Below are positions 1-9,919 of a stretch of DNA of 64,000 bases, piece by piece. A model generated the notes under the pieces. That model saw nothing but the letters and a program-made list of their open reading frames with translations, did no database searches and was not told the DNA's origin. How positions within the stretch are numbered: position 1 is the first letter of the stretch; each line of letters starts with the position of its first letter. The translations under genes were made by a program, and so were the position numbers. The stretch lies in NCBI GenBank assembly GCA_963709525.1, contig CAVPXB010000021.1:1-64000 (forward strand), in the 5' to 3' direction. Origin of the DNA: CAIWHR01 sp963709525 (GTDB lineage Bacteria > Pseudomonadota > Gammaproteobacteria > Burkholderiales > Casimicrobiaceae).

Positions 1-1
1 C

Positions 2-1395
2 TTCGGCGCGATCCGCCCGAACGCCGTCGGAGGGCTGACGACGCAGACGAACGGGACCAACCTCCGGTTCGTCGGCGGGGGGAACGCCGGGTCCGACCTG
101 CTCACCGAGGGCACGATCCTCACGGATGACCCCCTCCTCGAGGCCGATGCATCCACCTCCAGGACGGATCGCCCGCGATCGGGGCGGCCGAGGCCTCGGA
201 CGTAGCGAAGGACATCGACGGGGAGGATCGTCCTCTCAGGGCTCCCCGGACGTCGGGGCGGACAAGTCAGCCAGGTCGCGCCGGTGCTGCCGAATCCCCC
301 GACGAGCGTCTCGGCGTTCGGGGTCCCGGCCGGGATCGACCTCACGTGGGCCGCGCCGGCCGGCGGCCCGACCGTGACGGGGTACAACGTCTACCGCATC
401 GACCCGAGCCGGTCGAGAAGCTGAACGCCCTGCCGCTCGCGGCGACGACTCTCAGCCTCACCGGCCTCGAGCCCTCGGAGGTGTGCTTCGTCGTCCGGTC
501 CGTCGGCGAGGGGATCACGCCGCTCGAGAGCACCGACTCGGGCGAGGCCTGCGCGATCCCGGAGGCCGTCCCGGCCCCGAACGCGCCCACGAACCTGGCC
601 GCGGCGGGCGGCGAGCGTCAGATCACGCTCACCTGGCAGGCCCCGGTAGGCGAGGCAATGTGGGGAGCTACGCGGTGATCCGGACCCGCCCGGGCGCGAT
701 CTGCAATCGTGGGCACGGCGCCGGCCGACGCGACGACGATCGTCCTCCCCGGCATGCCGAGCGGGCGCGAGTTTTGCTTCGAGCTGCTCGCCCGAGGCGT
801 GACCGGGATCGAGAGCCCCCGCTCGAACGAGGCCTGCGCCACGGCGAGCGCGCTCGCGACCGCGGTCGACCGTGAGGTCGGCGCCGGCAAGACCTACGCC
901 ACCATCGCCGAGGCCCTCGCGGCCGCGGTCGACGGCGACCGGGTCGTGGTCTTCTCGGGCGAGTACGACGAGCAGTTCGGCTGGGGCAAGCTCGTCGACA
1001 TCGTCGAGGCGCCGGGCGCGACCGCGGTCCTGCACCCCACCATGCCCTCCCCGGGCCGTTCCTCGTCGACATGGGGGGACAGACCGGATACGCGCGTGGG
1101 AGGGGATCGACCTCCTCTACGACAGCACCAAGTTCGTCCGGCTCTTCCTCAAGCGAGGGAACAACGGGTCGAGCGTGATCCTCCGCGACTTCCGCGTCAC
1201 GGACGTCAAGACGGCCGCCGGCGCGCCCCGCGTCTTCGGGCACGAGCTGGGAGGGATGATCCTGGAGGACGTCCAGGTCGACCTCGCCTCGAGCGGCACG
1301 CCGCCGAAGGGCTACCAGCACGTCGTCTCCGTCATGGGAACGGGCATCAACTTCTCCGCGACCGACTGCAGCTTCGAGGCGGCCGGCGACATGTG
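2..1395 (+). pseudogene. Broken fibronectin-III / beta-helix surface protein fragment (probably foreign sequence)
   Basis: No intact gene is present, but protein-like sequence continues by jumping between the three forward frames. Around 290-660 two fibronectin type III-like modules can be read (LTWAAPAGGPTVTGYNVYRI, then APTNLAAAGGERQITLTWQA). At about 705-1050 comes a third module and then TYATIAEALAAAVDGDRVVV, the typical opening of a right-handed beta-helix (pectate-lyase-like) domain, which continues in another frame to about 1400. At least four frame changes are needed, near 120-190, 395-410, 655-700 and 1050-1090. Both ends are missing. The family is that of large secreted proteins and has no link to the genes that follow. 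It runs without a gap into a glycosyltransferase, so a misassembled read end is more likely than a real pseudogene. The original function cannot be given. Confidence 0.5.
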
Positions 1396-2015
1396 CGTGT
1401 ACTCGGCCGTCGTGTCAGCGAGGATCCGGGAGAGGCCTGGCGTCGTGGGCACCAACTGGGCAACATCCTGCTCACCCGTTCCGTCGCGTGGCTTTTCGGC
1501 GAGGGCTTCGGCGACATGTTGTCCGGATACCGGGTTTTCTCACGGCGGTTTGTGAAGTCGTTTCCTGGGTGGACCCGCGGATTCGAGATCGAGACGGAGC
1601 TGACCGTGCATGCACTCCAGTTGGCGATGCCGGTGCTCGAAATCGACACGCCCTACCAGGCGCGGCCCGAGGGTTCGGAAAGCAAGCTGAACACCTACCG
1701 TGACGGCGCCCGTATTCTGTCCAAGATCATTCAGCTGTTCAAGAACGAACGTCCGCTGGCGTTTTTCGGCGGGATCGGTGCGGCGCTCGCGGCGATTGCC
1801 GTCGTGCTCGCCTGGCCGTTGCTGATGACTTATGTCGAGACGGGACTCGTGCAACCATTTCCGACCGCCTTGCTCGCGACGGGCATGATGGTCCTGGCCT
1901 CGCTCAGTGTCACTTGCGGCGTGATCCTAGACAACGTGACTACGGGCGGCGCGAGGCGAAGCGCATCGCCTACCTCGCCCTGGACGCACCCCGCGCAACA
2001 TTCCGGGATGGTTGA
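1396..2015 (+). pseudogene. Family-2 glycosyltransferase, C-terminal part only, frameshifted
   Basis: From about 1399 the first forward frame reads LGRRVSEDPGEAWRRGHQLG, then DMLSGYRVFSRRFVKSFP and FEIETELTVHALQL. This is the second half of a GT-A glycosyltransferase related to polyprenyl-phosphate sugar transferases. Two hydrophobic segments follow (about 1765-1830 and 1855-1925), as in family members with a membrane tail. The N-terminal nucleotide-sugar binding half, with its DXD motif, is absent because other sequence replaces it. A single-base loss near 1944-1950 moves the true end, REAKRIAYLALDAPRATFRDG, into the third frame, and its stop at 2013-2015 overlaps the start of the next gene. 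Such enzymes act at the cytoplasmic membrane with a GtrA-type partner, which is what lies next. The missing 5' half is likely an assembly artefact. Confidence 0.7.
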
Positions 2016-2390
2016 GTCCCGCTTCCTGCGCTTCTGCCTCGTAGGGACCCTCGGCTTCGTCGTCGACAGCGGAACGCTCGTTGTGCGGCCGCGGATCCGG
2101 CGATGGGTCCGATTGGCGGCCGAATCGTTTCGTTTCTTGTCGCGGCGACTGTGACCTGGCATTTCAATCGCCGGTATACATTCAGGCATCAGGTCAGGCC
2201 GGATGCGCGCGGGTGGGCACGGTACGTGGCCGTCACGGCATGGGGAGCGCTGATCAACCTGGGGACATACGCCGGTTGGTTGGCGATCGCCGGTGACTCG
2301 CCCCTGCAACTCGTGATCGGCGTCGCATTCGGTTCGATACTCGCTCTGGGTTTCAACTACACGGTGTCGCGGTTGGTCCTGTTCCGCTGA
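2008..2390 (+). pseudogene. GtrA-like small membrane protein, frameshifted
   Basis: The reading frame opens at the ATG at 2008 with MVESRFLRFCLVGTLGFVVD, the usual first membrane helix of the GtrA/DPMS family. After about 2085 the homologous sequence continues in the third frame (GPIGGRIVSFLVAATVTWHF, then GFNYTVSRLVLFR and a stop). One base appears to be missing around 2085-2100. About 125 residues with four predicted membrane helices matches the family's normal size. GtrA-like proteins are thought to help flip polyprenyl-phosphate-linked sugars across the inner membrane. The start overlaps the stop of the upstream glycosyltransferase, as expected for co-translated partners. The neighbouring genes also carry single-base frameshifts, so a sequencing error is the simplest explanation. 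Confidence 0.7.
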
Positions 2391-2400
2391 TCGGGCGCCG

Positions 2401-4108
2401 TCAGGGACCGGATTGCGCGGGCGCGTCTCCTTCGCTACGGTTCGATCGGCCGCACATCGCCGCCATCGGCTTTCCGGAAAACGTCACCACCAGGAAGACG
2501 GCCTTGCCGCTCGTTTCGTCGTAGGCTTTCACCGAGCGCTCTTCGCCCTGCAACTCGCTGCGCCACTGCGCGATGCGGGCGGGCCAGTCTCCGTTCACCA
2601 GGGCAACCGCCACATCGCGCCCGCTGCAGATCATCTTGCGACCCAGGACGAAGTCTTCATCGGTTGCCATGCCGATGCTTCCCCGGGTCAAAAACACCAC
2701 CGGGATCGAAAGCCCCCAGTCCGCGAGAAAAGAGAAAGGGTTTCGAAGCCATTCCATTGAGGTCGTTGGCGAACCGGTTGATGGCATCCGACATCAGGCC
2801 GACGCCACGGGTCGCCTGCAGTCGGCGACCCTCGGCTACCTGGCCTTGAACATTCGTGACTAGGCCGGCAACAGCCACCAAGGCTACCAGCCCATTTCGA
2901 ACGCGTATCGACCGCAGTATCGTCGATGCATGCTGCAACGCGATCACCAGACCGGCATAAAGGAGCGGAAGTACGGTGACATAGTGGTGGCCGCCAAGCC
3001 GGTCACCGAACACCAGGGCGACCAGGGCAAAGGACAAGGGCAGGGACAGGATCACCCGCAGTGCAGCGATGCTCGTCCTTTGTGCTTCGGCAGCGATCCA
3101 AAGGACATAGGGCAACCCAATGAGCAAGAGCAGCTTGATTTCGCTTCCGGGAACCGCCTTCCACTCTCCGAACATCATCGAGTGGTGCCAGGCATTGGAG
3201 ACGACTCCGTCGACCATTCGCCATGCAAAGGAAAGACGATCGGCGACGGACAAGGGCGAGGAGAACGCCTCTAGTGACGATTGCTGGTCCCGAAAGAACT
3301 CGACCATGCCGCCCAGTGATCCGACGTGTCGAAGCAGCAATGCATACCCCAGCAGCAGTGGCGTGACGCCGAGAAGGAAGCCTGCGCCCCACTTGATGCA
3401 CGCCAGGAGACGATGGTTCCCGCGGCCCGCGACCCCCCAGATCGCGATGAGCAGGGCGGGAAGGAAAAAAGCGTGAATGAAATAGGAGCTGACGGCCAGT
3501 CCGGCGAGCACTCCGCTCAACCCCCACCGACGCTCACCATCGGGCGCCGACGCAATGACCAGGGCGATTGCGACCAGCAGCCATGCATCGGGCAGCAGGG
3601 TGATGTAGCTCTGCGTGCGAAACGCGTAGAAAAATGACGGGTCCAGTGCCAACAGGACGCACGCCAAGGTTGCCGCGGCTGGATGCACCCGGAGCTGCCG
3701 CAGCAGGAAGAAGAGTCCCGCGAGCACGCCGATGGCGAACATCGCGTGGGTGAGGCGCAGGCCTTCGACCGACATACCGAAGAGCCAAAAGAACGGCAAC
3801 CCCAGCCAGAACGTGTGCGAACCGTGGTACAGCGCAATCAGCACCGGCGCGCGATTGCCCAGCAAGTAGTTTCCCCGGAGCACCCAGGCGACGATGGGTT
3901 CGTGGTGTGGGTTGAGTATCTTCACCGCCAGATAGTCGGGATTGACCGCGTCCATGTAGACGCCCGGCAAGTCGATGTTCCACGCCGTGAGCGCCAGATA
4001 GACGACGGCGACGACAATGAAATACGACCAATCCGCGGCGGTGTCGATGCTCCCGCGCCCCGGCGGGTATAGGCCAAGAGCGCGCTTCGATTTGCATTGA
4101 TATGCCAC
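2401..4108 (-). pseudogene. Polytopic membrane glycosyltransferase-like protein (GT-C type), frameshifted near its C-terminus
   Basis: This reads from a GTG at 4108, preceded by AGGA eight bases upstream. About 455 residues hold roughly ten hydrophobic helices, a short first segment, and an acidic loop after the first helix (NIDLPGVYMDAVNPDYLAVK). Such a loop is where GT-C enzymes of the ArnT/PMT class carry catalytic acids. The homologous sequence leaves this frame near 2715-2740 and continues in another one as ADWGLSIPVVFLTRGSIGMA to a stop at 2401, giving a periplasmic-type tail of about 115 residues. One base change would restore a protein of roughly 570 residues. It faces the glycosyltransferase/GtrA pair tail to tail, so a lipid-linked sugar transfer role is plausible. 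The substrate is unknown. Confidence 0.6.
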
Positions 4109-4282
4109 AGCTCGATCCTATCAGCATCTCGGCTTTGGGGACCAATCTGCTGCGGTGGTGGGATAGCGGTTCAGTTTTTCCGATTCCTCGCTGCATGGTC
4201 TCGCCGTTCGCCTCAAGATCGCGAAAATCTGTCCTCGCCTTCCCAAATGGTTCCCCCACCCCGCCAGATCCCCCTCAGTATT

Positions 4283-4310
4283 TTCCAATCGTCAGATGCG
4301 TCTGAAACGG
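4283..4310 (+). repeat. Left terminal inverted repeat of the IS
   Basis: 28 bases that, reverse-complemented, match the right-end repeat with a few mismatches and an exact 13-base core at the inner end. They lie 8 bases outside the transposase stop codon, which is normal spacing for a compact IS. Confidence 0.7.
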
Positions 4311-4317
4311 TTCTGAG

Positions 4318-5577
4318 TCAGGCAGCGACCTTGGGTCGACGGTTGAACATCCGGAAGAGCCTTGAGCGAGACTCCTGAACGTGCTTTGCCGCGTCATTGT
4401 CGCTCATGGTGACGGCGAGCTGTTGCAGGGTTTCGGCGGTCACATTAGGTCGCAGTGTCAATGCGTAGTCGGGAATCGAGGTGAGGCGCTCGTACGGCGT
4501 CATGACCTGATCCTGCGGATAGGTCTTCTTGATCTTGCCCTTGGCGTCGATGGTGTCCACGGCGAAGTAGCACGGCCGGTGGAAGTTGAGGTAGGGATTG
4601 AGCGCGTCGGCATAGAACTGGTTGATGACGGCGGCGTGCTTTTGCGGGATATGCGCATAGCCCATGGTCTTGCGAATCACCGCGCCATTCTTCGATTCCG
4701 CCAGGGCATTGTCGTTGCAGTGTCGGGGCCTGGATTTGGTGAATTCAACATTGAGCTTGTTGAGCATTCTGGCGACGTCCTGATTGACGTACTCCGACCC
4801 GCAATCGGAATGGAAGCCACGCACCGTGAAGGGGAAGCTGTCGAGCATGAGCGCGATCACCGGCAGCAGGAAGGCTTCGCCAATTCTTTCCACCGCCGCC
4901 GCCACCTCCCACTGGGTGACGATGTCGACGGCGTTGACGTGATAGACACCCTTGAGGCCGTCCTGATCGCCCTGATGCACGGTGTCGATCCGGATGTAGC
5001 CGGGTAACCCTTGTGGTGCCGGCGCTTTGCGGAGGCCGATCTTGGCCGGCGTTGGGCGGGTTCGACTCCAGACCGTGCGTTGCTTGCGGTAGCCGGTGCT
5101 GGCGCGCAGATTGTAAAGGTGGGAGACCGAGATGCCCGCCAGCTTCGCATAGCGGGTGTCGCCGAAGGACTGCCAGGCGCGGCGCAGTAGCACCTTCGTT
5201 GCCGGGCCAGACAGGGTGTTGTGCAAGGCATCGAGATCGGCCAGCAAGGCGATGTCCTCCGGGCCGAAGCGGCGCTTGAAGCTGGTCCGGCTGGCTCGCG
5301 TCACCGGGTGCAAGTGATGTTCCCGCCGATACCGGCTGATCAGTTTGGTCAGGTGCTGTCGGGTATAGCCGGTCAGCCGCTGCATGTAGGCGAACAGCAC
5401 CCCGCGGTCGCCCTTGCGGAGTTTGAAGTATCGATGTCGGTTCAGCACCTTGGCGACGAAGCGGTGCCGCGCCGCCGGGTCCTCCTTGGTCGAAAAAGCA
5501 ATATCCGCGGTGCCGGCGAGAAACTCCCTGATCTGCTCGATCGTGCCGAGCCGTGCTTCGTTCATATCGATCACCAT
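4318..5577 (-). CDS. IS transposase, integrase catalytic (rve) domain
   Basis: A 419-residue DDE transposase that cuts and joins the ends of the surrounding element. An N-terminal helix-turn-helix-like region (residues about 60-150, with YTRQHLTKLISRYRREHH) precedes the RNase-H-fold catalytic core. The first Asp is in IRIDTVHQG (about residue 194) and the second in FHSDCGSEY (about 255). The Glu is in ALAESKNG, exactly 35 residues after the second Asp. All catalytic residues are intact and the frame is open, so it may be active. The start at 5577 is the longest; an ATG at 5565 (MNEARLGTIEQ) is equally possible. The protein resembles rve transposases of the IS481/IS3 type but is longer than most IS481 members, so the family is left open. 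Confidence 0.88.
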   Translation of the reverse strand: MVIDMNEARLGTIEQIREFLAGTADIAFSTKEDPAARHRFVAKVLNRHRYFKLRKGDRGVLFAYMQRLTGYTRQHLTKLISRYRREHHLHPVTRASRTSFKRRFGPEDIALLADLDALHNTLSGPATKVLLRRAWQSFGDTRYAKLAGISVSHLYNLRASTGYRKQRTVWSRTRPTPAKIGLRKAPAPQGLPGYIRIDTVHQGDQDGLKGVYHVNAVDIVTQWEVAAAVERIGEAFLLPVIALMLDSFPFTVRGFHSDCGSEYVNQDVARMLNKLNVEFTKSRPRHCNDNALAESKNGAVIRKTMGYAHIPQKHAAVINQFYADALNPYLNFHRPCYFAVDTIDAKGKIKKTYPQDQVMTPYERLTSIPDYALTLRPNVTAETLQQLAVTMSDNDAAKHVQESRSRLFRMFNRRPKVAA

Positions 5578-5602
5578 CCATCATGATCGACCCCAAATCG
5601 CT

Positions 5603-5663
5603 GTTTCAGACGCCTATGCCGTTGGAAACACGGACCCCGTTTCAGACGCCTATGCCATTGGAA
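5603..5663 (+). repeat. Two tandem copies of the right terminal repeat of the IS
   Basis: GTTTCAGACGCCTATGCCGT followed by TGGAA at 5603-5627 is repeated at 5639-5663 with one change (G to A). The start-to-start spacing is 36 bases. The outer copy pairs with the left end. The inner copy could be a second transposase-binding site or a remnant of an earlier insertion. Confidence 0.7.
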
Positions 5664-5674
5664 GAGGCTCCCTC

Positions 5675-5704
5675 TTGCGCGGACCGCACAAGCACGGTTA
5701 TAGT
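5675..5704 (+). promoter_or_regulatory. Probable sigma-70 promoter of the leu leader / leuA
   Basis: TTGCGC at 5675-5680, an 18-base spacer, then TATAGT at 5699-5704. Transcription would start near 5711, at or just before the ATG of the small leader reading frame. It lies 11 bases beyond the outer end of the insertion sequence. Confidence 0.5.
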
Positions 5705-5711
5705 CTGCCGC

Positions 5712-5807
5712 ATGAGCAGCTTCAATCCTTCCGGCCGCCCGGCGCGCTTCGCGCTGCACCCCCTTGCGGGTGGCCTGCTGCTCCTGCTGCGCCCCGCGCG
5801 CAGATAA
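5712..5807 (+). CDS. Possible leucine-rich leader peptide upstream of leuA
   Basis: A 31-residue open frame begins with ATG at 5712 and ends with TAA at 5805-5807. The central part reads HPLAGGLLLLLRPARR, with five Leu codons in a row (CTG CTG CTC CTG CTG). A Leu run in a short peptide about 100 bases before leuA is the pattern of transcription-attenuation leaders of leucine operons in other proteobacteria. Against it, no good ribosome-binding site is visible, because the predicted transcript starts at about the ATG, so translation would be leaderless. I also found no clear intrinsic terminator with a T-run between 5807 and leuA. The call rests on the Leu run and position only. Confidence 0.35.
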   Translation: MSSFNPSGRPARFALHPLAGGLLLLLRPARR

Positions 5808-5905
5808 ATTACCCCCCCTTTTGCAGCACCCGGACCTGTCGGCACGAAGCCGGCGGGGATTCATCGACGCATCGCGGCGCATCGGGCGCCCATCGGAGGA
5901 CGGCC

Positions 5906-7447
5906 ATGGCAGACCATTTGAGCATTTTCGACACAACGCTTCGCGACGGCGAGCAAAGCCCCGGCGCCTCGATGACGCGCGAGGAAAAGCTGCGCATCGC
6001 CAAGCTGCTGGAGCGGCTGCGCGTCGACGTCATCGAGGCGGGTTTTCCGGCATCGTCGAACGGCGACTGGGAAGCCGTCCACGCGATTGCGAAGGCGATC
6101 AAGGACAGCACCGTCTGCGGCCTTGCGCGCGCCAACGAGAACGACATCGCGCGCTGCGGCGAGGCGATCAAGCCCGCGGTTTCCGGACGCATCCACACCT
6201 TCATCGCCAGCTCGCCAATCCACATGCAGATGAAGTTGCGCATGTCGCCGGACGAGGTGCTCGCAAGGGCGGTGAAGGCGATCGGCTGGGCGCGCAAGTT
6301 CACCGACAACGTCGAGTTCTCGCCCGAGGACGCGGGGCGCTCGGAGCCGGATTTTCTGTGCCGTCTGCTCGAGGCGGTGATCGCCGCCGGCGCCACGACC
6401 GTCAATATTCCGGACACCGTCGGTTACACGATGCCCTGGCAGTTCGGTGCATTGATCAAGACGCTGCGGGAGCGGGTGCCGAACGCGGACCAGGCGGTAT
6501 GGTCGGTCCACTGCCACAACGATCTGGGACTTGCCGTGGCCAATTCCCTGGCGGCGGTGATGAACGGCGCGCGCCAGGTCGAGTGCACCATCAACGGCCT
6601 GGGGGAGCGCGCAGGCAACGCCTCGCTGGAAGAAATCGTGATGGCGGTGCGCACGCGGAAGGACGTGTTCCCGTGCACGACGCGGCTCGACACCACGCAG
6701 ATCGTTCCCGCATCGAAGCTCGTCTCGAGCATCACCGGTTTTCCGGTGCAGCCCAACAAGGCGATCGTCGGCGCCAACGCTTTCGCCCACGAATCGGGCA
6801 TCCATCAGGACGGCGTTCTCAAGCATCGCGAGACCTACGAGATCATGCGCGCCGAGGACGTGGGCTGGAATGCGAACAAGCTGTCGCTGGGCAAGCTTTC
6901 GGGCCGCAACGCGTTCAAGACGCGGCTGGCCGAGCTCGGCATCGAACTCCTGAGCGACGATGCGGTGAACGTTGCCTTCGCCAGGTTCAAGGAGCTGGCC
7001 GACAAGAAGGGCCAGGTCTTCGACGAGGATCTGCAGGCGCTGGTTTCCGACGAGTCGCTCACTCCCGAACAGGAACACTACCGCTTGCTGACGCTCAAGG
7101 TGGTGTCTGAAACGGGCGAAGTGCCGTTGGCGGAACTGGCGCTTGCCGCCGGCGACGCCGAGCTGCACGCCAAGGCCAGCGGCGACGGCCCCGTCGATGC
7201 TGTCTTCAAGGGCATCGAACAGGTTGCCGCGTCGGGCGCGACGCTGCTGCTGTTCTCGGTCAATGCGATCACCACGGGCACCGACGCACAGGGCGAGGTG
7301 ACGGTGCGCCTCGAACGCGACGGACGAATCGTCAACGGCAACGGAGCCGACACCGACATCATCGTCGCCTCGGCGAAGGCCTACCTCAACGCGCTCAACA
7401 AGCTGCAGTCGAAACAGGAACGGTTGAATCCGCAGCTCGCGGCCTGA
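5906..7447 (+). CDS. leuA: 2-isopropylmalate synthase
   Basis: Condenses acetyl-CoA with 2-oxoisovalerate, the first committed step of leucine synthesis, in the cytoplasm. The 513-residue length matches the long-form LeuA family. The HMGL-like TIM barrel opens with IFDTTLRDGEQSPGASMT, whose Asp is a metal ligand. It carries the HCHNDLGLA metal-binding motif and then the HESGIHQDG motif that marks the end of the catalytic part. The C-terminal 130 residues form the allosteric LeuA dimer domain expected to sense leucine. The ATG at 5906 was chosen because GGAGGA lies five bases upstream; the frame is open further upstream but without LeuA-like sequence. A candidate leader peptide and promoter lie upstream and a strong hairpin follows, so it is probably transcribed alone. 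Confidence 0.95.
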   Translation: MADHLSIFDTTLRDGEQSPGASMTREEKLRIAKLLERLRVDVIEAGFPASSNGDWEAVHAIAKAIKDSTVCGLARANENDIARCGEAIKPAVSGRIHTFIASSPIHMQMKLRMSPDEVLARAVKAIGWARKFTDNVEFSPEDAGRSEPDFLCRLLEAVIAAGATTVNIPDTVGYTMPWQFGALIKTLRERVPNADQAVWSVHCHNDLGLAVANSLAAVMNGARQVECTINGLGERAGNASLEEIVMAVRTRKDVFPCTTRLDTTQIVPASKLVSSITGFPVQPNKAIVGANAFAHESGIHQDGVLKHRETYEIMRAEDVGWNANKLSLGKLSGRNAFKTRLAELGIELLSDDAVNVAFARFKELADKKGQVFDEDLQALVSDESLTPEQEHYRLLTLKVVSETGEVPLAELALAAGDAELHAKASGDGPVDAVFKGIEQVAASGATLLLFSVNAITTGTDAQGEVTVRLERDGRIVNGNGADTDIIVASAKAYLNALNKLQSKQERLNPQLAA

Positions 7448-7470
7448 CCGCGGGCCGACCGTCAGGTCTG

Positions 7471-7511
7471 CGCCCTTCGCGCGGTTGCGGCGCGAAGGGC
7501 GAAGTCTTTTC
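7471..7511 (+). terminator. Probable terminator after leuA
   Basis: A perfect 12-base stem, CGCCCTTCGCGC at 7471-7482 with GCGCGAAGGGCG at 7490-7501, and a 7-base loop. It is followed by AAGTCTTTT. The T-run is short, so termination strength is uncertain. Confidence 0.55.
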
Positions 7512-7578
7512 CGGTCATGGGCGACGCAGCCCGCGTCTCGCGCAGGCAATGGCATTTCACGCCTGTCGCTGGTAAACT

Positions 7579-7593
7579 TGAAAACGGTTTTCA
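7579..7593 (+). promoter_or_regulatory. Palindromic operator candidate upstream of aceB
   Basis: TGAAAACGGTTTTCA is a perfect 7+1+7 palindrome located 66 bases before the aceB start. Perfect AT-rich palindromes of this size in GC-rich intergenic DNA are usual repressor or activator sites. The binding protein is not known from the sequence. Confidence 0.4.
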
Positions 7594-7658
7594 CAAACGC
7601 GTCGAATGCCTTCGGCAGGCATCGCGGCGCGTCCATTTCCCAATGAGGAGGGTTCCCC

Positions 7659-9260
<1,602 letters not shown>

Positions 9261-9331
9261 CCAGGGCGTTCGCCCCAGCCGGCCTCTGCCGCATCGCGAC
9301 AGGGGATCGACGCTCGGCGCGATCGCCCCCG

Positions 9332-9919
9332 TCACTCGATGCGGCAGGCTTCCTCGAAAGCAAGCCGCGGGTTGCGGGCGTGGAGTTTCGCGGGATCGCC
9401 ATGACCCAGATTGCAGAGGAAGTTGGACTTGACCTTGCCGTCGGGAAAGAACGCGGCGTCAACACGGGCGTTGTCGAAGCCGCCCATCGGGCCGCAATCA
9501 AGGCCGAGCGCGCGCGCTGCGATGATGAGATAGGCGCCTTGCAGGGTTCCGCCGCGGAATGCGTTGCTCCGGATGTGTTCGTCGGGCTTGCCGTGGAACC
9601 AGCTTCGCGCATCGGTGTGCGGAAAGAGCTTCGGCAGCTGTTCGTAGAACTCGAGATCGTAGGCGATGATCGCCGTCACCGGCGCCGCCATCGTCTTGTC
9701 GAGATTTCCCGGCGACAACGCCGGCCGCAGCCTCGCCTTGCCCTCCTGGCTTTTCACGAAGACGAAACGCCCGGGGCAACCGTTGGCAGCGGTGGGCCCC
9801 CATTTGAGAAGATCGTAGAGCGCACGCAGCGTTTCGTCGCTCACCGGGCGGCCATCGAAACCGTTGTGGGTGCGGGCGCGGCGGAAGAGGGTGTCGAGCA
9901 CGGAGGCATCCAGTGTCAT
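9332..9919 (-). CDS. rutE: RutE/HadB-like nitroreductase (putative malonic semialdehyde reductase)
   Basis: A 195-residue single-domain nitroreductase-fold protein expected to bind FMN. The N-terminal FDGRPVSDETLRALYDLLKW, the segment GPTAANGCPGRFVFVKS and the C-terminal LCNLGHGDP are typical of the RutE group, which runs 195-200 residues. In the pyrimidine-degradation pathway RutE reduces malonic semialdehyde to 3-hydroxypropionate. None of the other rut genes are nearby, so the physiological substrate here is uncertain and a general NAD(P)H nitro/enal reductase role is possible. It is read away from the rubrerythrin gene across a 352-base gap. Confidence 0.75.
   Translation of the reverse strand: MTLDASVLDTLFRRARTHNGFDGRPVSDETLRALYDLLKWGPTAANGCPGRFVFVKSQEGKARLRPALSPGNLDKTMAAPVTAIIAYDLEFYEQLPKLFPHTDARSWFHGKPDEHIRSNAFRGGTLQGAYLIIAARALGLDCGPMGGFDNARVDAAFFPDGKVKSNFLCNLGHGDPAKLHARNPRLAFEEACRIE

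Larger units (their letters stand above)
4283..5663 (-). mobile_element. Insertion sequence with DDE (rve) transposase, about 1.38 kb
   Basis: One transposase gene fills the element. The left end at 4283-4310 reads TTCCAATCGTCAGATGCGTC and then TGAAACGG. The right end at 5639-5663, read on the minus strand, gives TTCCAATGGCATAGGCGTCT and then GAAAC, extending to GG just inside. These form an imperfect terminal inverted repeat that shares a 13-base exact core, GCGTCTGAAACGG. A second copy of the right repeat lies inside the first at 5603-5627. No target-site duplication is visible beside either end. The D,D-35-E pattern places it in the broad IS3/IS481-type rve superfamily; the exact family is not resolved. 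The element ends 11 bases before the -35 of the leu promoter. Confidence 0.75.

Noticed and set aside
391..1321. Long minus-strand frames across the left end
   Set aside because: They are antisense shadows of the FN3/beta-helix coding sequence, rich in Arg and Gly with no recognisable domain.
4271..5680. Target-site duplication around the IS
   Set aside because: The bases just outside 4283 (CAGTATT) and 5663 (GAGGCTC) do not match at any length from 3 to 9.
5414..5905. N-terminally extended leuA starting inside the IS
   Set aside because: The frame is open, but the added sequence is not LeuA-like and an excellent ribosome-binding site precedes the ATG at 5906.
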